Shown one piece after another: positions 46,018 to 56,136 of a stretch of DNA of 64,000 bases. Where the stretch lies: NCBI GenBank assembly GCA_003313425.1, contig NHZP01000004.1:1798001-1862000 (forward strand). Direction: 5' to 3'. The position numbers and the translations under genes were made by a program. The stretch comes from Pseudopyrenochaeta lycopersici. Its lineage: Eukaryota > Ascomycota > Dothideomycetes > Pleosporales > Pseudopyrenochaetaceae. The notes under the pieces are model-generated. The model had not been told where the DNA came from. It was given only the letters and a program-made list of their open reading frames with translations, and did not search any database. Position 1 is the first letter of the stretch. Each line of letters begins with the position of its first letter.

Positions 46018-48423
46018 AGTGCCTCTCCAGCAATTGCACCGAAAACCTTACCAGAAGAAGGAGCTCGACCTACCATAGAGAGGGTTAATTCGAGAAGAAC
46101 TTCGGCGGTAAGTGTTGTAAACGAGCTTACGGCTCCTAATCTATACTCTCTATCTCCTCGGCTCCTGTCTAGACAAATGACAATGAATGCACCAGAACGC
46201 CGATCATTTACATTAAGAGAAACGGATAAACTCATTCCCGAGGCTTCTATGGCTATAGATACAACGCAGCGTAATGGCAAAGGGACATTTGCCATGTCTC
46301 CCAAAGAGATCCCAGAAGAAGAGCCTGGTCGAGGTGATAGAGCTCCAACTGCAGACCTTTCCCGCGATCCAGAATCTCTGGCGACGCCTGTAAGAGAACA
46401 AGATGCTCAAGCACTCCAAAAAGGGCATCCTCAACTTGAGCATCCAAACAAACATCCTGTCCCCGAAATCGATGAACGCGTGCCTAGGGTGTTGATAGTG
46501 CCAGAGCGAAACAGTGCGGCTCCAGACATGGTAGCAACCCCTCCAGAAATAATTCCAAGGGATTTGAAGCATTTAATGCCTCTCAAGAGGCCTAAGAAAA
46601 TAACAAACTACCCCCCAGACCAGCAATACCCTTCAGCTCCTTCCTACCCAGCTCGCAACACTCCATTATGGACCCGGCCGGATACTCACACACCACCTTC
46701 AAAGCCCAAGGCCGAAACTATGCCAAAGAAACGAGGCATTTTTGGGTGGGTATCGAGACCCAAGGAACAGTCACGGCCGATTCAACGCTCTACATTTGAT
46801 CCCAATCCCCAAATTCGTCGACCTCTTGGGCACCATCAAGACCGGCAGCCCCTCGAGCCCTTTCGACGTGCGGCACCAGGATCGGTACCAGGACCTTCTG
46901 GGGGAACGCTACAAAGGCCAAGAGGTTATCGAAACCCACCTGGACACGAGCCCTTTCGTACCACTGACACTACCCACCGAAATCCCGTTCCTAACTCTGT
47001 CTGGGGAGGCGATTATCCATCTAGAAAGGCCCCAGTCTTCGCTCGAAAGGATGATTATTACCCCCGACTCGTTCCAATCGAGCAAACCCGCAGCAAAAAC
47101 TACACAAAGCCTCAGTATGTACCCGTCCGAAGAGATATCCATCCGCAATCTGTTCCAACACCAGCTCCGCTACGGAGAGCCTATGCAACTCCAGCGGGGC
47201 GAGACTATTCGCAAGCTCAGCCTAGAGCGAGAATCAAGGGCCTCTATCGTGACGAACCTCGTCAGCCATCCCTTCGTAGCCAAGCGACGAAGCCCATTCG
47301 CCATCAACCTCAATCGCAAAAAGCCCCTCGTAACCAGGAGAAGGCCCCTTATTGGTCTCAAGCGCCTCCACCTCAACGTAGGCCGAAGAGTTACAAAGAA
47401 CCCCTTCGCGCGCGTCCAGCTTCGCAGGATGAGGACATCCCTAGGTCTACCGGCAAAGATATCAGCAGGGCCTCGAAGGCGAGGCATTCCGTTCAAAAAG
47501 AAGAATTACAACCTTCAACAGGTAAAAAATCTTCAGATATGCAGGGACATATGCAGGGACATATGCCTCGGTCGCTGGAAGAAAAGGACCAGTCACACGA
47601 AAGCGAATCAAACGAACTGGCAGCTCAATATGAGGACACCGATCACAGACCATCAGAAGTTTGCAAGGATACCACTCAGAGATTGCAGGAGCAAGAACCG
47701 GATCCAAGAAGGCGATCAACAGTACGAAACAGCGGGCAAGGCAAGACAGCACCCAAACCAGATGCGACCTCGGAGGATGTTCTTGGGAATGCCAATTCCC
47801 AGGTTCCGTCTCAAGGTGAAGGAGACAGCATTCCCCATCCCAGTATCGACGGTGCAAGCAATAGGCCCTCCCTCGAGATCCCACGAGAATCTGCCAACAC
47901 CTGTGCCAATACAGACTTCGCTCGAGGCCGATCAGTCAATGGTCAGATTCGAAGACGGTCGTCGACACCTAAACAAACGCCTTCTCATCCCGCCACTAGA
48001 AGACGAGGGTCAAGTAGCACAGAACACCCTCATACAGCACGAAAAGTTTCTGCAGTCACCGCGCGGAGACCGTCAACTGCGTTCGAAAGAACGAAAACAC
48101 AACACAAGTCGTCCGCAGCTGAGCGAGTAAACCCAACCCCGGATGTCGGGCAAAATGCAGCAAGCAAAGACTCATTCAGCACCCCAAGGAGCACGACAAA
48201 GAGAATACCGACCTTTTGGGGACGAGGGAAGGGCCAAGGAGAGTCCGAAGCGCAACAACCACCACTAAACATTGCGAAGGGGTTCAATTCAGCAGGCTTG
48301 GGCGAAATGAGAGCAAGAAGGCAATCAGCAGGGGGAATAGAAGCGAAGGTCATACAGAGGAGTGGTGGATTGAACCCTTTGAAGGGACGGTGGGGCTGGG
48401 GATGGGCAAGGGGGAGAGAATGA
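46018..48423 (+). CDS. Continuation of the giant frame after an in-frame TAG
   Basis: From base 46018 the same reading frame as the preceding CDS stays open for 801 codons to TGA 48421-48423; the first ATG is at 46177 (MTMNAPERRSFTL, 748 aa). The codons between the TAG and this ATG read SASPAIAPKTLPEEGARPTI and on, in the same Ser/Pro/Arg/Glu style. They therefore look like coding sequence rather than a spacer, and two separate genes are less likely than one gene of about 3110 codons with a premature stop, readthrough, an unrecognised intron or a base error. Features: KKRGIFGWVSRPKEQ, a Pro/Arg/Tyr-rich stretch (about 46.8-47.4 kb), a 12-bp tandem duplication giving MQGHMQGHM, and a basic, Trp/Gly-rich end (GRWGWGWARGRE). 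No domain is recognised. Confidence 0.6.
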   Translation, partial: SASPAIAPKTLPEEGARPTIERVNSRRTSAVSVVNELTAPNLYSLSPRLLSRQMTMNAPERRSFTLRETDKLIPEASMAIDTTQRNGKGTFAMSPKEIPEEEPGRGDRAPTADLSRDPESLATPVREQDAQALQKGHPQLEHPNKHPVPEIDERVPRVLIVPERNSAAPDMVATPPEIIPRDLKHLMPLKRPKKITNYPPDQQYPSAPSYPARNTPLWTRPDTHTPPSKPKAETMPKKRGIFGWVSRPKEQSRPIQRSTFDPNPQIRRPLGHHQDRQPLEPFRRAAPGSVPGPSGGTLQRPRGYRNPPGHEPFRTTDTTHRNPVPNSVWGGDYPSRKAPVFARKDDYYPRLVPIEQTRSKNYTKPQYVPVRRDIHPQSVPTPAPLRRAYATPAGRDYSQAQPRARIKGLYRDEPRQPSLRSQATKPIRHQPQSQKAPRNQEKAPYWSQAPPPQRRPKSYKEPLRARPASQDEDIPRSTGKDISRASKARHSVQKEELQPSTGKKSSDMQGHMQGHMPRSLEEKDQSHESESNELAAQYEDTDHRPSEVCKDTTQRLQEQEPDPRRRSTVRNSGQGKTAPKPDATSEDVLGNANSQVPSQGEGDSIPHPSIDGASNRPSLEIPRESANTCANTDFARGRSVNGQIRRRSSTPKQTPSHPATRRRGSSSTEHPHTARKVSAVTARRPSTAFERTKTQHKSSAAERVNPTPDVGQNAASKDSFSTPRSTTKRIPTFWGRGKGQGESEAQQPPLNIAKGFNSAGLGEMRARRQSAGGIEAKVIQRSGGLNPLKGRWGWGWARGRE
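47539..47562 (+). repeat. Perfect 12-bp tandem duplication
   Basis: ATGCAGGGACAT occurs twice in direct succession followed by another ATG, adding MQGH twice in frame. It is a recent-looking, frame-neutral duplication inside the large disordered protein. Confidence 0.9.
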
Positions 48424-48738
48424 GTATTGAGCGGTATTCGACCCGTTAATCACCGTGTCTAGGGATGTTGAGACAATGATGGATGCGGAGCCTGACCTGG
48501 TCTCTGCTTGCAGTGCTTGCGGAAACATCTTCTCACTCCCCGACCTGGAATACATCCTGTTAGCGGGATGATATGGTTGATGAACTTCCTGCTCCATTTA
48601 AATATTGATTTTTAATTTGGATCAATATACTTGTGAAGGTTCATTAGAGACATCCTAGACGTGCATTCATTGGTTTAATAACTATGTTATCCTTTCATCT
48701 CCCGTCCCTCATCTCCACGTCTGTCTACTATTCAACGT
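48424..48738. other. Convergent 3' spacer
   Basis: 315 bases between the stops of the giant frame (+) and the photolyase (-). It is AT-rich in the middle and holds both 3' ends only. Confidence 0.6.
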
Positions 48739-50541
48739 CTAAGGCTCAGCATCCTGCATATCCCGTTTAAACCTCTCCATACACCTTTGCTTCGTTTGTT
48801 TCCAATCCACATGAGGCTTCGGATACCCCAATTTCTCAAACTCCTCCTTGCTTAACCGAACATACGGCGCAAAGACTGCCTTTCCCTCTACGCCCGCCAA
48901 CTCGGGAACCCACTTGCGAATATACTCGCCATCTGGGTCGTTTTTCTCGGCTTGGCTAACGGGATTGAAGACGGTGTATGAAGGCTCCCAGCCTTGTGTA
49001 TTGTTGGATAGGTCCCAGTCTATCAGAGTTTCGGCGAAGTAGCGTTCGCCCCTCCGGTAGTCGAGGAGGAGGTTACAGTAGAGATATGAAGAAACATTCA
49101 TGCGCAGTCGATTATGCATGTAAGCTTCGTGATTGAGCTGGCGCATACCAGCGTCAATGAAGGGTTCACCTGTTTGGCCCTTGTACCATTTCTCCCACCC
49201 TTCTTCGTCATCCTCCCACTGCACAAACTCGAATTTCAAGTTCTGCGGCAGATTCATGGATGTGTGGGGCGTGGTCAGTGTTGTTTGTCGGTAGAGTTCC
49301 CGGAACACGATTTCGCGTACCCAGCCGTATACGCCTTTTGAGGAGCGGCCTTCGGTGAAATCGGTGCTACCTTTGTTGTAGTCGGCGACTTTTCGGAGGG
49401 CTTCGCGCACGCTAAACATGCCGGCTGAGAAGTAGGGGCTCATTCTTGAGGTTGAGTTCTTTGCAGGATTTGAGCGTGTGGCGGCGTACTTGTCGATTTG
49501 TTTCAAAAATGAATCCATACGTCGTGAGCCAGCGACATGCCCTGCGGGCCAAAGTTTCCTAATTCTCTTTTTGTCTTCATCACTATTAAATTGTTTGTCC
49601 TTGGCAGCTTTTGGGGCTGGGGTGTCAAAAAGCTCCTTGAGCTCTTTCTTGACTGAGGCGTCATTCTTAGCCGGGGGAGGCGATGTATCAAGAAGTTCAG
49701 GCTCAGATTTAAGGATTTCCAGCCATTGCCTGAAATATGGGGTGAAGACCTTCATGGGTGTTCCGTTGCCAGTCAACATAGTTCCTGGCTCAACTACGGT
49801 CTGGTCGTGATACAGACTGACCTGTATGCCCTGTCCGACTTCTTTCACGAGCTTGATATCCCGCCTCATCTCGTCAATTTCATACTCGTAGTTTCCAAAC
49901 ACATGCGAGACGCTTTGACCCTTAAGCCACTCGATTACAGTCGGTACAATTCTTTTTCTATCATCACACTCTAGGAACACTAGCGGGATGTTCAACTCTT
50001 TGAGCTCTTTCTGCATGATCTTCAAGCCTTCATACATGAAATCAATGCGCGCAGCGCTCGTACCATGCCATGACTCGTCAGCGGCACAGTTAATATACAC
50101 ACATACTAGCGGTTTCTTGGAGCTTTGGGCGAGATGTGAGGCGTGATGGAGCGCGGTATTGTCTTGGATACGAAGATCTTTGGGATGAAACCAGTGCGCC
50201 ACTTTTGTCACGTCTTTCACCTCGTCTTGGGCTTCTAGTGCTTCTTTGAGCTGGTCATATGGAAGGTTCGCATCTACCTGTTTTGCGCGCTTTGTAGTCG
50301 TGTGACCGAGCTCTGACCGTTCGTAAGATGTTCTCTTGGATGATGAGGTTGTATACGAGTCTACATCGGCAGCTTTTTTTGATCTTTTTGGTGCCATTGT
50401 ATGTGTTTGTGTTGATAAACTTGCGACGTGCTTCGACGCGCCGCTGAGAATGAATTGCAAACTGCTGTGACCCAATGAACGCTGTTTGGCAGTCAAAGTA
50501 CGAGCAAGATAGGATGTTGTTGAATATTTCACAGTGAGCAT
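48739..50541 (-). CDS. PHR1: CPD DNA photolyase (class I, Phr1 type)
   Basis: A single exon of 600 aa from ATG 50541; the frame is open a little further upstream without an ATG. The N-terminal photolyase domain begins at about residue 100 (VAHWFHPKDLRIQDNTALHH, LVCVYINCAADESW). FAD-domain motifs follow in order: TSRMSPYFSAGMFSVREAL, GEPFIDAGMRQLNHEAYMHN, RLRMNVSSYLYCNLLLDYRR and DWDLSNNTQGWEPSYTVFNP, ending with VSQAEKNDPDGEYIRKWVPE. The enzyme splits UV-induced cyclobutane pyrimidine dimers using blue light. The first 48 residues are Ser/Thr/Arg-rich and free of acidic residues, like a mitochondrial presequence, and are followed by Met49 in THTMAPKRSKKAAD, a nuclear-signal-like start at 50397. 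Two starts could give mitochondrial and nuclear forms. Confidence 0.94.
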   Translation of the reverse strand: MLTVKYSTTSYLARTLTAKQRSLGHSSLQFILSGASKHVASLSTQTHTMAPKRSKKAADVDSYTTSSSKRTSYERSELGHTTTKRAKQVDANLPYDQLKEALEAQDEVKDVTKVAHWFHPKDLRIQDNTALHHASHLAQSSKKPLVCVYINCAADESWHGTSAARIDFMYEGLKIMQKELKELNIPLVFLECDDRKRIVPTVIEWLKGQSVSHVFGNYEYEIDEMRRDIKLVKEVGQGIQVSLYHDQTVVEPGTMLTGNGTPMKVFTPYFRQWLEILKSEPELLDTSPPPAKNDASVKKELKELFDTPAPKAAKDKQFNSDEDKKRIRKLWPAGHVAGSRRMDSFLKQIDKYAATRSNPAKNSTSRMSPYFSAGMFSVREALRKVADYNKGSTDFTEGRSSKGVYGWVREIVFRELYRQTTLTTPHTSMNLPQNLKFEFVQWEDDEEGWEKWYKGQTGEPFIDAGMRQLNHEAYMHNRLRMNVSSYLYCNLLLDYRRGERYFAETLIDWDLSNNTQGWEPSYTVFNPVSQAEKNDPDGEYIRKWVPELAGVEGKAVFAPYVRLSKEEFEKLGYPKPHVDWKQTKQRCMERFKRDMQDAEP

Positions 50542-51678
50542 GGAGAGGTGCGGTGACAAGCCTGGTGGTTAGCTATTCCTTTGTACCTGGCAGTAGTGGA
50601 AAGGGACCAAGTCGTGACGTCGTTGGGCACACCCGCTAGGACCAATCAAGGTCCAACCATGATGGTCAACCAAGGTCAGCACCTATCGAAGCCTTCGCCA
50701 ATCGCTGTTTCGGCTGCAAGATCTCTTGGTGCCCGCGACAGTTTGCAGATCATCAGAGTGAGCTTTTGGTTGCTTCACAATGCTGGATCCAGTGGAAAGG
50801 AATGCTAGGTCTTCGGGTGACAGTTTGAGGGAGGCACACGGTAGCTCGATCAACTATGGATCCTTCGTGTTGAACGCTGAGAACCGTTACATGCTATATA
50901 AAATCGCCGAGAAAAGCGACGATTACGATGCAGTCTGTTGATGGGCAATGGAGATGATCTTGGCAACAAGGTACCCTCGATCGTGCAAATGGTCAAAGAT
51001 GCCCCACACGTGACACTGCTCTGCAACGTTCTTATCGGCAATGGCCTCCATCTGAGACTTTCAGTCTAGCAAAGTCTTTCGCATCCTACGAGCATTTTGG
51101 CCAATGAGAGTGCATTTGCTAGAGCGATGCTCCGAAGTTCATGTGCATTCGTTCTGCCAAGTACACTTGTGGGGAAGTTGACCTCAATCTACGGGCATGC
51201 AACGCTTGGCCAATGACAGCTCTACCCCTCCTCACGTTGCGCTACGAATATGTACTACCCAGCCTCTCATCAACAGGGGAAAACGTGGGCGCGCAACCTG
51301 AACAGGCAGCTCGTTGGAACTCTCCATGATGACATTGGTACATTCAATGCTTGTGGCGCGGACCAGTCCAACCAGGTTGAGATTGGTTTCGGTAGCTGAA
51401 GCTGGTATCTTGAGCAGTAGGACCGCTGCTTTATTGCACGAGGACAGTTGCAGGCATGCCAACCGACCCGTCTGCAGTACAGCGACATGCCGCGGGGACT
51501 AGTTGTGGACCCCTCCCATTAGTCTTATTCCCTCGCTGTCGCCGTATTTGAGGTAGACCATGTTGACGGGTCCGAAGCTTGCAAGCTCATATAAAGGTCT
51601 TGTCAACAGCTTCCTCCAGGTTAAGTTTATCGCGCCTAAGGGAGCTCTGCCTGCCTGACAACAATCGAAACAATCGCT
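50542..51678. promoter_or_regulatory. Divergent region between photolyase and alkaline phosphatase
   Basis: 1.14 kb between two start codons; no gene is supported. It holds CACGTG at 51007-51012 and AACGTG (CACGTT on the other strand) at 51282-51287, the two core sequences bound by Pho4/NUC-1-type factors. Confidence 0.5.
51007..51012. promoter_or_regulatory. CACGTG, candidate NUC-1/PHO4 site
   Basis: A palindromic E-box about 670 bases upstream of the alkaline phosphatase start and 466 bases upstream of the photolyase start. The hexamer occurs by chance about every 4 kb and is also seen elsewhere in the window, so this is only a candidate. Confidence 0.35.
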
Positions 51679-53832
51679 ATGAAGTGCGCATGCTCAATTG
51701 TCGCGGCAGCAGGCCTTTTAGTTGGCTCTGTCTCTGCACAGACGTTTCGCCGTCTTGGAGCTTGTCCGACCCTTGGTATGACCAACAAAGCTCCGAACGA
51801 TACTAGAAACAACTAACAGGGCTTTAGGTTGCGTCCTTCCTCCGGACCAGTAAGCAATTGGCCCAAAAGAAGCTTACACATAGCTCCTTGAAGCTTCAAG
51901 AGCTTCGGTTACTAACTGACGACTAGGGCTGACTTTTTAGCTGGCCAGTATTTCGACATTCGCTTAGAGGTTCACCAGCCAGTGAATGGTTCTGAGGCCA
52001 TCGGGCTGCCTCTCGATGAGCAGTTCACCTTCACCGTCGGTAAGAAGGGGGAGGCGGCCAAGCCTGTAACCGAATACTTCAAGCTTGAGGAGCCGAAGCT
52101 CGAGAAATGGAATTTCACCTGGTTCGAAGGTGTGTTTTCGTGGATTTCTAGGCTATCTATCTCCAATGCTTATTATTCGCTAGATCTCTTCGCTCGCGAC
52201 GCAAAGAAGCCCTCTCTTGTCAATGTTGCGTCCAAGGCTTACCGTCGTGTCGCACTCTACGAGCCCGGCGAGTACACTGCCACTCTCACATACAACAACG
52301 GCAGCACGACCACGGCTACCTGGCTTGTTCGTGACTTGGCTGAGGAGCGCAAAACCAAGAATATCGTCTTCTTCATTGGTGATGGTATGACTACGAACAT
52401 GATCACGGCAGCACGCCTAATCGGACACAAGAGCATCAATGGAAAGTACCAGACCACAATGGCTATGGACAAATTCCCCGTTCTCGGCCACCAGATGACA
52501 CACTCCATTGATACCTTTATTACTGACTCTGCCAACTCCGCTGCTGCATTGAACACTGGACACAAAAGCTCCGTCGACTGCCTGAATGTCTACGCAGACT
52601 CGAGCAGTGATCCTTTCGATGACCCCAAGGTGGAGACTCTGGCTGAGATGTTCCACCGTCTCACTGGTGGACACATTGGTATTGTCTCTACTGCGTATAT
52701 TGCCGATGCCACGCCTGCTGCGGTGGTCTCTCACACTCGCAAGCGCGGTACCTACGAGGCTATTGTTGATACCTTCCTCAATGGCGTCCAGAACTACACA
52801 TGGACCAATGTTCCCGTCGATGTCATCCTTGGTGGTGGCGCTGAGCAGTTCTATCCACCTTCACTTGGCGGCAAGACCTATCAGGGCAGGAACTACTACG
52901 AAGAGTTCGCTAAGCAAGATTATCAAATCATTCATAACCGTACTGCTCTATTGTCTGCCAAATCTTCTGAGAAGACTCTCGGTATCTTCACTGTCTCCAA
53001 CATGGCGAAGTGGCTTGACCGCAACGTCTACCGCCAAAATTTGAACCAGTCCATGTCCCCCACTGGTGACAAGAAACCCGCGCTCGACCAGCCTGGACTC
53101 AAGGAAATGACCCTGAAGGCTATCGACATCCTCGAAGCTCGCTCAGGCGACAAGGGTTGGTTCCTCATGTCTGAAGCTGCGTCCATCGACAAGATGATGC
53201 ACGTTCTGGACTATGACCGCGCACTCGGTGAACTCCTCGAGCTCGACGACACCGTCAAAGCCACAATTGCACACCTCAACTCGACCAACAGTCTCAAGGA
53301 GACCCTCATCCTCATCACCGCCGACCACGGCCACGGCTTCGACGTCATGGGCTCTGTTGACACTCACTACCTCGCAGCGCAAAGTGGCGACCGCCAGAAG
53401 CGCGGTGCCGTCGGCATTTACGAGCAATCTGGTGCCTCCGAGTACGTCAACACCGGCAACCTGACCTACACGGACAGCAATTTCCCCTCCAACTGGGACC
53501 CGCGCTACACCCTCTTCCAGGGCCTGATGGCCAACCCCGACCGCCGCGAGAACTGGTCTGTCCACAAGAACGGGCCCCGTGTGCCTGCTCTTCCTGTAAA
53601 CACTACTTCAGGCTTCTACGCCAATCCCCGCGACGGCGCCGGTGGAATCGTGTTCAACGGCTCCCTGCCCGTTGAGAGCGAGTCCGGCGTGCATTCGCTC
53701 ACAGATGTGCCCGTGTTTGCCATGGGGCCATGCCAGGAGTTGTTTGGTGGTGTATACAACAGCATCGACATCTTCTACGGTATGGCGGAGTGCTTTGGTC
53801 TGGCCAGGGGTACGCCTCCGGGCCATTATTAG
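51679..53832 (+). CDS. Secreted alkaline phosphatase
   Basis: Four exons, join(51679..51775, 51828..51849, 51927..52129, 52184..53832), give 656 aa. Exon 1 starts with a signal peptide (MKCACSIVAAAGLLVGSVSA) followed by QTFRRLGACPTLG; the 22-nt exon 2 gives CVLPPD; exon 3 starts ADFLAGQYFDIRLEV. The catalytic part has GDGM with metal-binding Asp174, then TDSANSAAALNTGHKS with the phosphorylated Ser223 after Asp222, and ADHGHGFD (Asp488, His489). NYT, NRT, NQS and NTT sequons indicate N-glycosylation. The enzyme releases phosphate from monoesters outside the cell or in the wall, a classic low-phosphate product. The third intron (52130-52183) is 54 nt, in frame and stop-free; splicing joins WFE directly to DLFARDAKKPS, the family sequence. 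Confidence 0.93.
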
Positions 53833-54216
53833 AACTGTCATGCGTTTGATAGACTATGTTGATATCGCGGACCACGTGCGCAATGAGTAACGATGTATAA
53901 TGAATGTTTAATGGTGATCATGAGAAGAATCTGTATGTAGTGGCTTGCTGTGATATGTCATGATCATTACAATGTTCACTTTGCACAACCCGGTTATCCG
54001 TTCAGACTAGTCTTTAGAAGCAAAAAATTAATCGGATTAGATGTTTTCAGGACGCAAGGTTTCTTGTCTCCGGTCGTTGCCAAGCTTTTCAAAGGCGCAC
54101 ACGTCATACCTAAAGGTGACAGGGTCGCATAGAGATGGGGTACTACCAAATGAAAGTCAATGTACGGGTATGGTCATACAATGGTAGAATATATAGGCGC
54201 ACTCCTGGAACTCTAT
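53833..54216. other. Convergent 3' spacer
   Basis: 384 bases, AT-rich, between the stops of the alkaline phosphatase and the reductase gene. Nothing else is seen. Confidence 0.6.
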
Positions 54217-55665
54217 CTATAGCTTCTCCTTTGCCTTATCCCCATCCCTTACTGCCTGCTTGTCCTTGATCTCCAAGTTGCCCTCCCGCTTGTTGCCCTC
54301 CACAAAGGGCACACCCTCACCAATCTCCAGTTTGATGAGATTTGCCTTCCCCTTGACCAAATTCACCATCATAAAATTACACAGACATTTGATGCCCAGC
54401 TCCTCACCCCTCTTCACAATCCATCCATTGATGTAATCGATCTCTGTTTGTTTGCCCGCCCGCACGTCCGCTAATGTACTTGAGATGTTATCCTTGGTTT
54501 GTTGTGCAACGCTTACGACTTTCGATTCCAGACGGCCTGGATCGAAACGCTGGGAAACGTTTGGAATATATTGCAATTCAGGGAGGGAGCGGATGACAAG
54601 CGATATCTCAGAAATAAGAAGGCGGAGTGTGCGAGTGAGAGCATAATTGTAGAGGATGGAGCCATTGCGGGCGTCGAGGAGAACGGTGAGCGGGTTGACG
54701 ACGCAATTGACGGCAAGTTTCTCAAGTTGCATTTGAAGTAGGTCAGGTGGGGAGAAGGCTGCTGCACTGAGGACAGGAGTGCGAAGGAGGGTACGCAGCA
54801 AATAGCGTTGGTTGGGTGTCCACTTGAAGGTGGTAGTCGCCGGAGGCGGATATTCGGGATTCAACTCTTGCGGAGGCTCAGGATACGCTGGAGCGTCGGT
54901 GGAGTGGGCTTTGAATTTCATGGTTGGCGCATAGGGAGCGTCTTTTTGTCGATCTCGTTCATGGGGTAGTATGCCGAGAGAGATGGTCCCGAAGCCGGCA
55001 TGCACGGTTGTGAAAGGGTCGCCTGGGGTGTTATGCATGCCGTGGGAATTGATCCCAAGCATGTAGTGGGGTCTTGTGGCAGGATCTGGAAAGATCTCTC
55101 TGTTTACTTCCTCTACAGTGCCCATGCCGTTCAGCATGAACAGAACGACAGATTCCTTGTGCAGTCTATGCTTCACAGCAGACAGACCCTGCAGAACATA
55201 TGGTGCCTTGGAACATATGATCAGGGAACTAATGGGCTCTGTCGACTCTCCAGACAAAGATTGTGAGGTCTGGCGCGGCGCCCCAGAGGAGGCCTCTTCG
55301 GATTCTTGAGAAGCATCGTTCAAGCCTACTTCTTTCCCATGAAAACGTATACGCGGGATTGCGATTTCGGCATCGAAGCCGTCGCGTATCTCGGAGTCGC
55401 CGTCGGTGACCAGGGTCAATCTCTGTAGGGACTCGTTCCAACGCTTCAGTTTCTCCCAGCGCGAGAAGACCAGTGTTACAGGCGGCGCATTAGGGATACC
55501 ACGTAGAGCGTGCGCAATAAAGCTTCCCACATTTCCCACACCCATTACATGGATTCGCCGGTCGAGAACTGGCTGTGTGCGGTAGAAGTCGGCGGCATTG
55601 CTGGAAATCTGTGGCATCGCTGGCTCAACGGCATCCATACTACACATTGTAAGCTTGAGCGACAT
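54217..55665 (-). CDS. Ketopantoate reductase (ApbA/PanE) family protein
   Basis: A single exon of 482 aa from ATG 55665. A Rossmann motif HVMGVGNVGSFIAHALRG at about residues 38-55 binds NADP. SSLIICSKAPYVLQGLSAV and VVLFMLNGMGTVEEVN are the usual next strands. The C-terminal domain has LEKLAVNCVVNPLTVLLDAR with the catalytic Lys and NGSILYNYAL, and ends QTEIDYINGWIVKRGEELGI, the substrate-side signature. Bacterial PanE makes pantoate for coenzyme A; fungal genomes carry several paralogues, including the larger Cbs2-like ones to which this length is closer, so the exact reaction is open. In-frame Met7 and Met10 are alternative starts. Confidence 0.85.
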   Translation of the reverse strand: MSLKLTMCSMDAVEPAMPQISSNAADFYRTQPVLDRRIHVMGVGNVGSFIAHALRGIPNAPPVTLVFSRWEKLKRWNESLQRLTLVTDGDSEIRDGFDAEIAIPRIRFHGKEVGLNDASQESEEASSGAPRQTSQSLSGESTEPISSLIICSKAPYVLQGLSAVKHRLHKESVVLFMLNGMGTVEEVNREIFPDPATRPHYMLGINSHGMHNTPGDPFTTVHAGFGTISLGILPHERDRQKDAPYAPTMKFKAHSTDAPAYPEPPQELNPEYPPPATTTFKWTPNQRYLLRTLLRTPVLSAAAFSPPDLLQMQLEKLAVNCVVNPLTVLLDARNGSILYNYALTRTLRLLISEISLVIRSLPELQYIPNVSQRFDPGRLESKVVSVAQQTKDNISSTLADVRAGKQTEIDYINGWIVKRGEELGIKCLCNFMMVNLVKGKANLIKLEIGEGVPFVEGNKREGNLEIKDKQAVRDGDKAKEKL

Positions 55666-56136
55666 CAATCTTGGCCAAAGCGTACGAATTTCCCCTTCCG
55701 TGCTCAAGTTTTACACTGCTATTATTTATCCTGCTCGTCATGAAGCTTCTTGTCTTATAATAAGCCACCCGGCTCAGACGAATGCTACCGGGATTGCATC
55801 GCGCTTGGATGTGTGGTATCCGAGGCCGAAGCCGGGGTAGGAATTGTGAGACGGAGAAGGAAGACAGTTTGAAGGAGCTTATACACTACATGTATAAACA
55901 ATAGTGCATCTAAAGAAGTGAGAGTGCGGATCCTGGAGCTGTCGATGCGTGAATGACGCTATGAGGACGGTCGGAACTCAGAAGCTAGGATGCGGGAAAA
56001 CGCTCGGTCCGCCGACTTTTTTGTGGATTGCATCTACAGACATTGACAACCAATTCAGCACTTTCTCTCGAATTGCTCACAACGAGATTTCTCATCCACT
56101 CGCTTTGGAACTCAAACAGGGCTCATAAACGCGACG
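55666..56136. promoter_or_regulatory. Divergent promoter region
   Basis: 471 bases between the start codons of the reductase (-) and LRP1 (+), with no gene seen. Confidence 0.5.

Noticed and set aside
46003..46078. Short introns around the TAG in the giant frame
   Set aside because: The local GT/AG pairs (GT at 46003, 46005, 46012; AG at 46030, 46054, 46078) give lengths too short or not divisible by three, so none restores the downstream phase.
46742..48130. Treating the 462-codon +1 frame as the real gene
   Set aside because: The phase-1 frame is longer, continuous with the upstream protein style, and ends with a coherent C-terminus. The other frame begins mid-sequence without a promoter or splice evidence.
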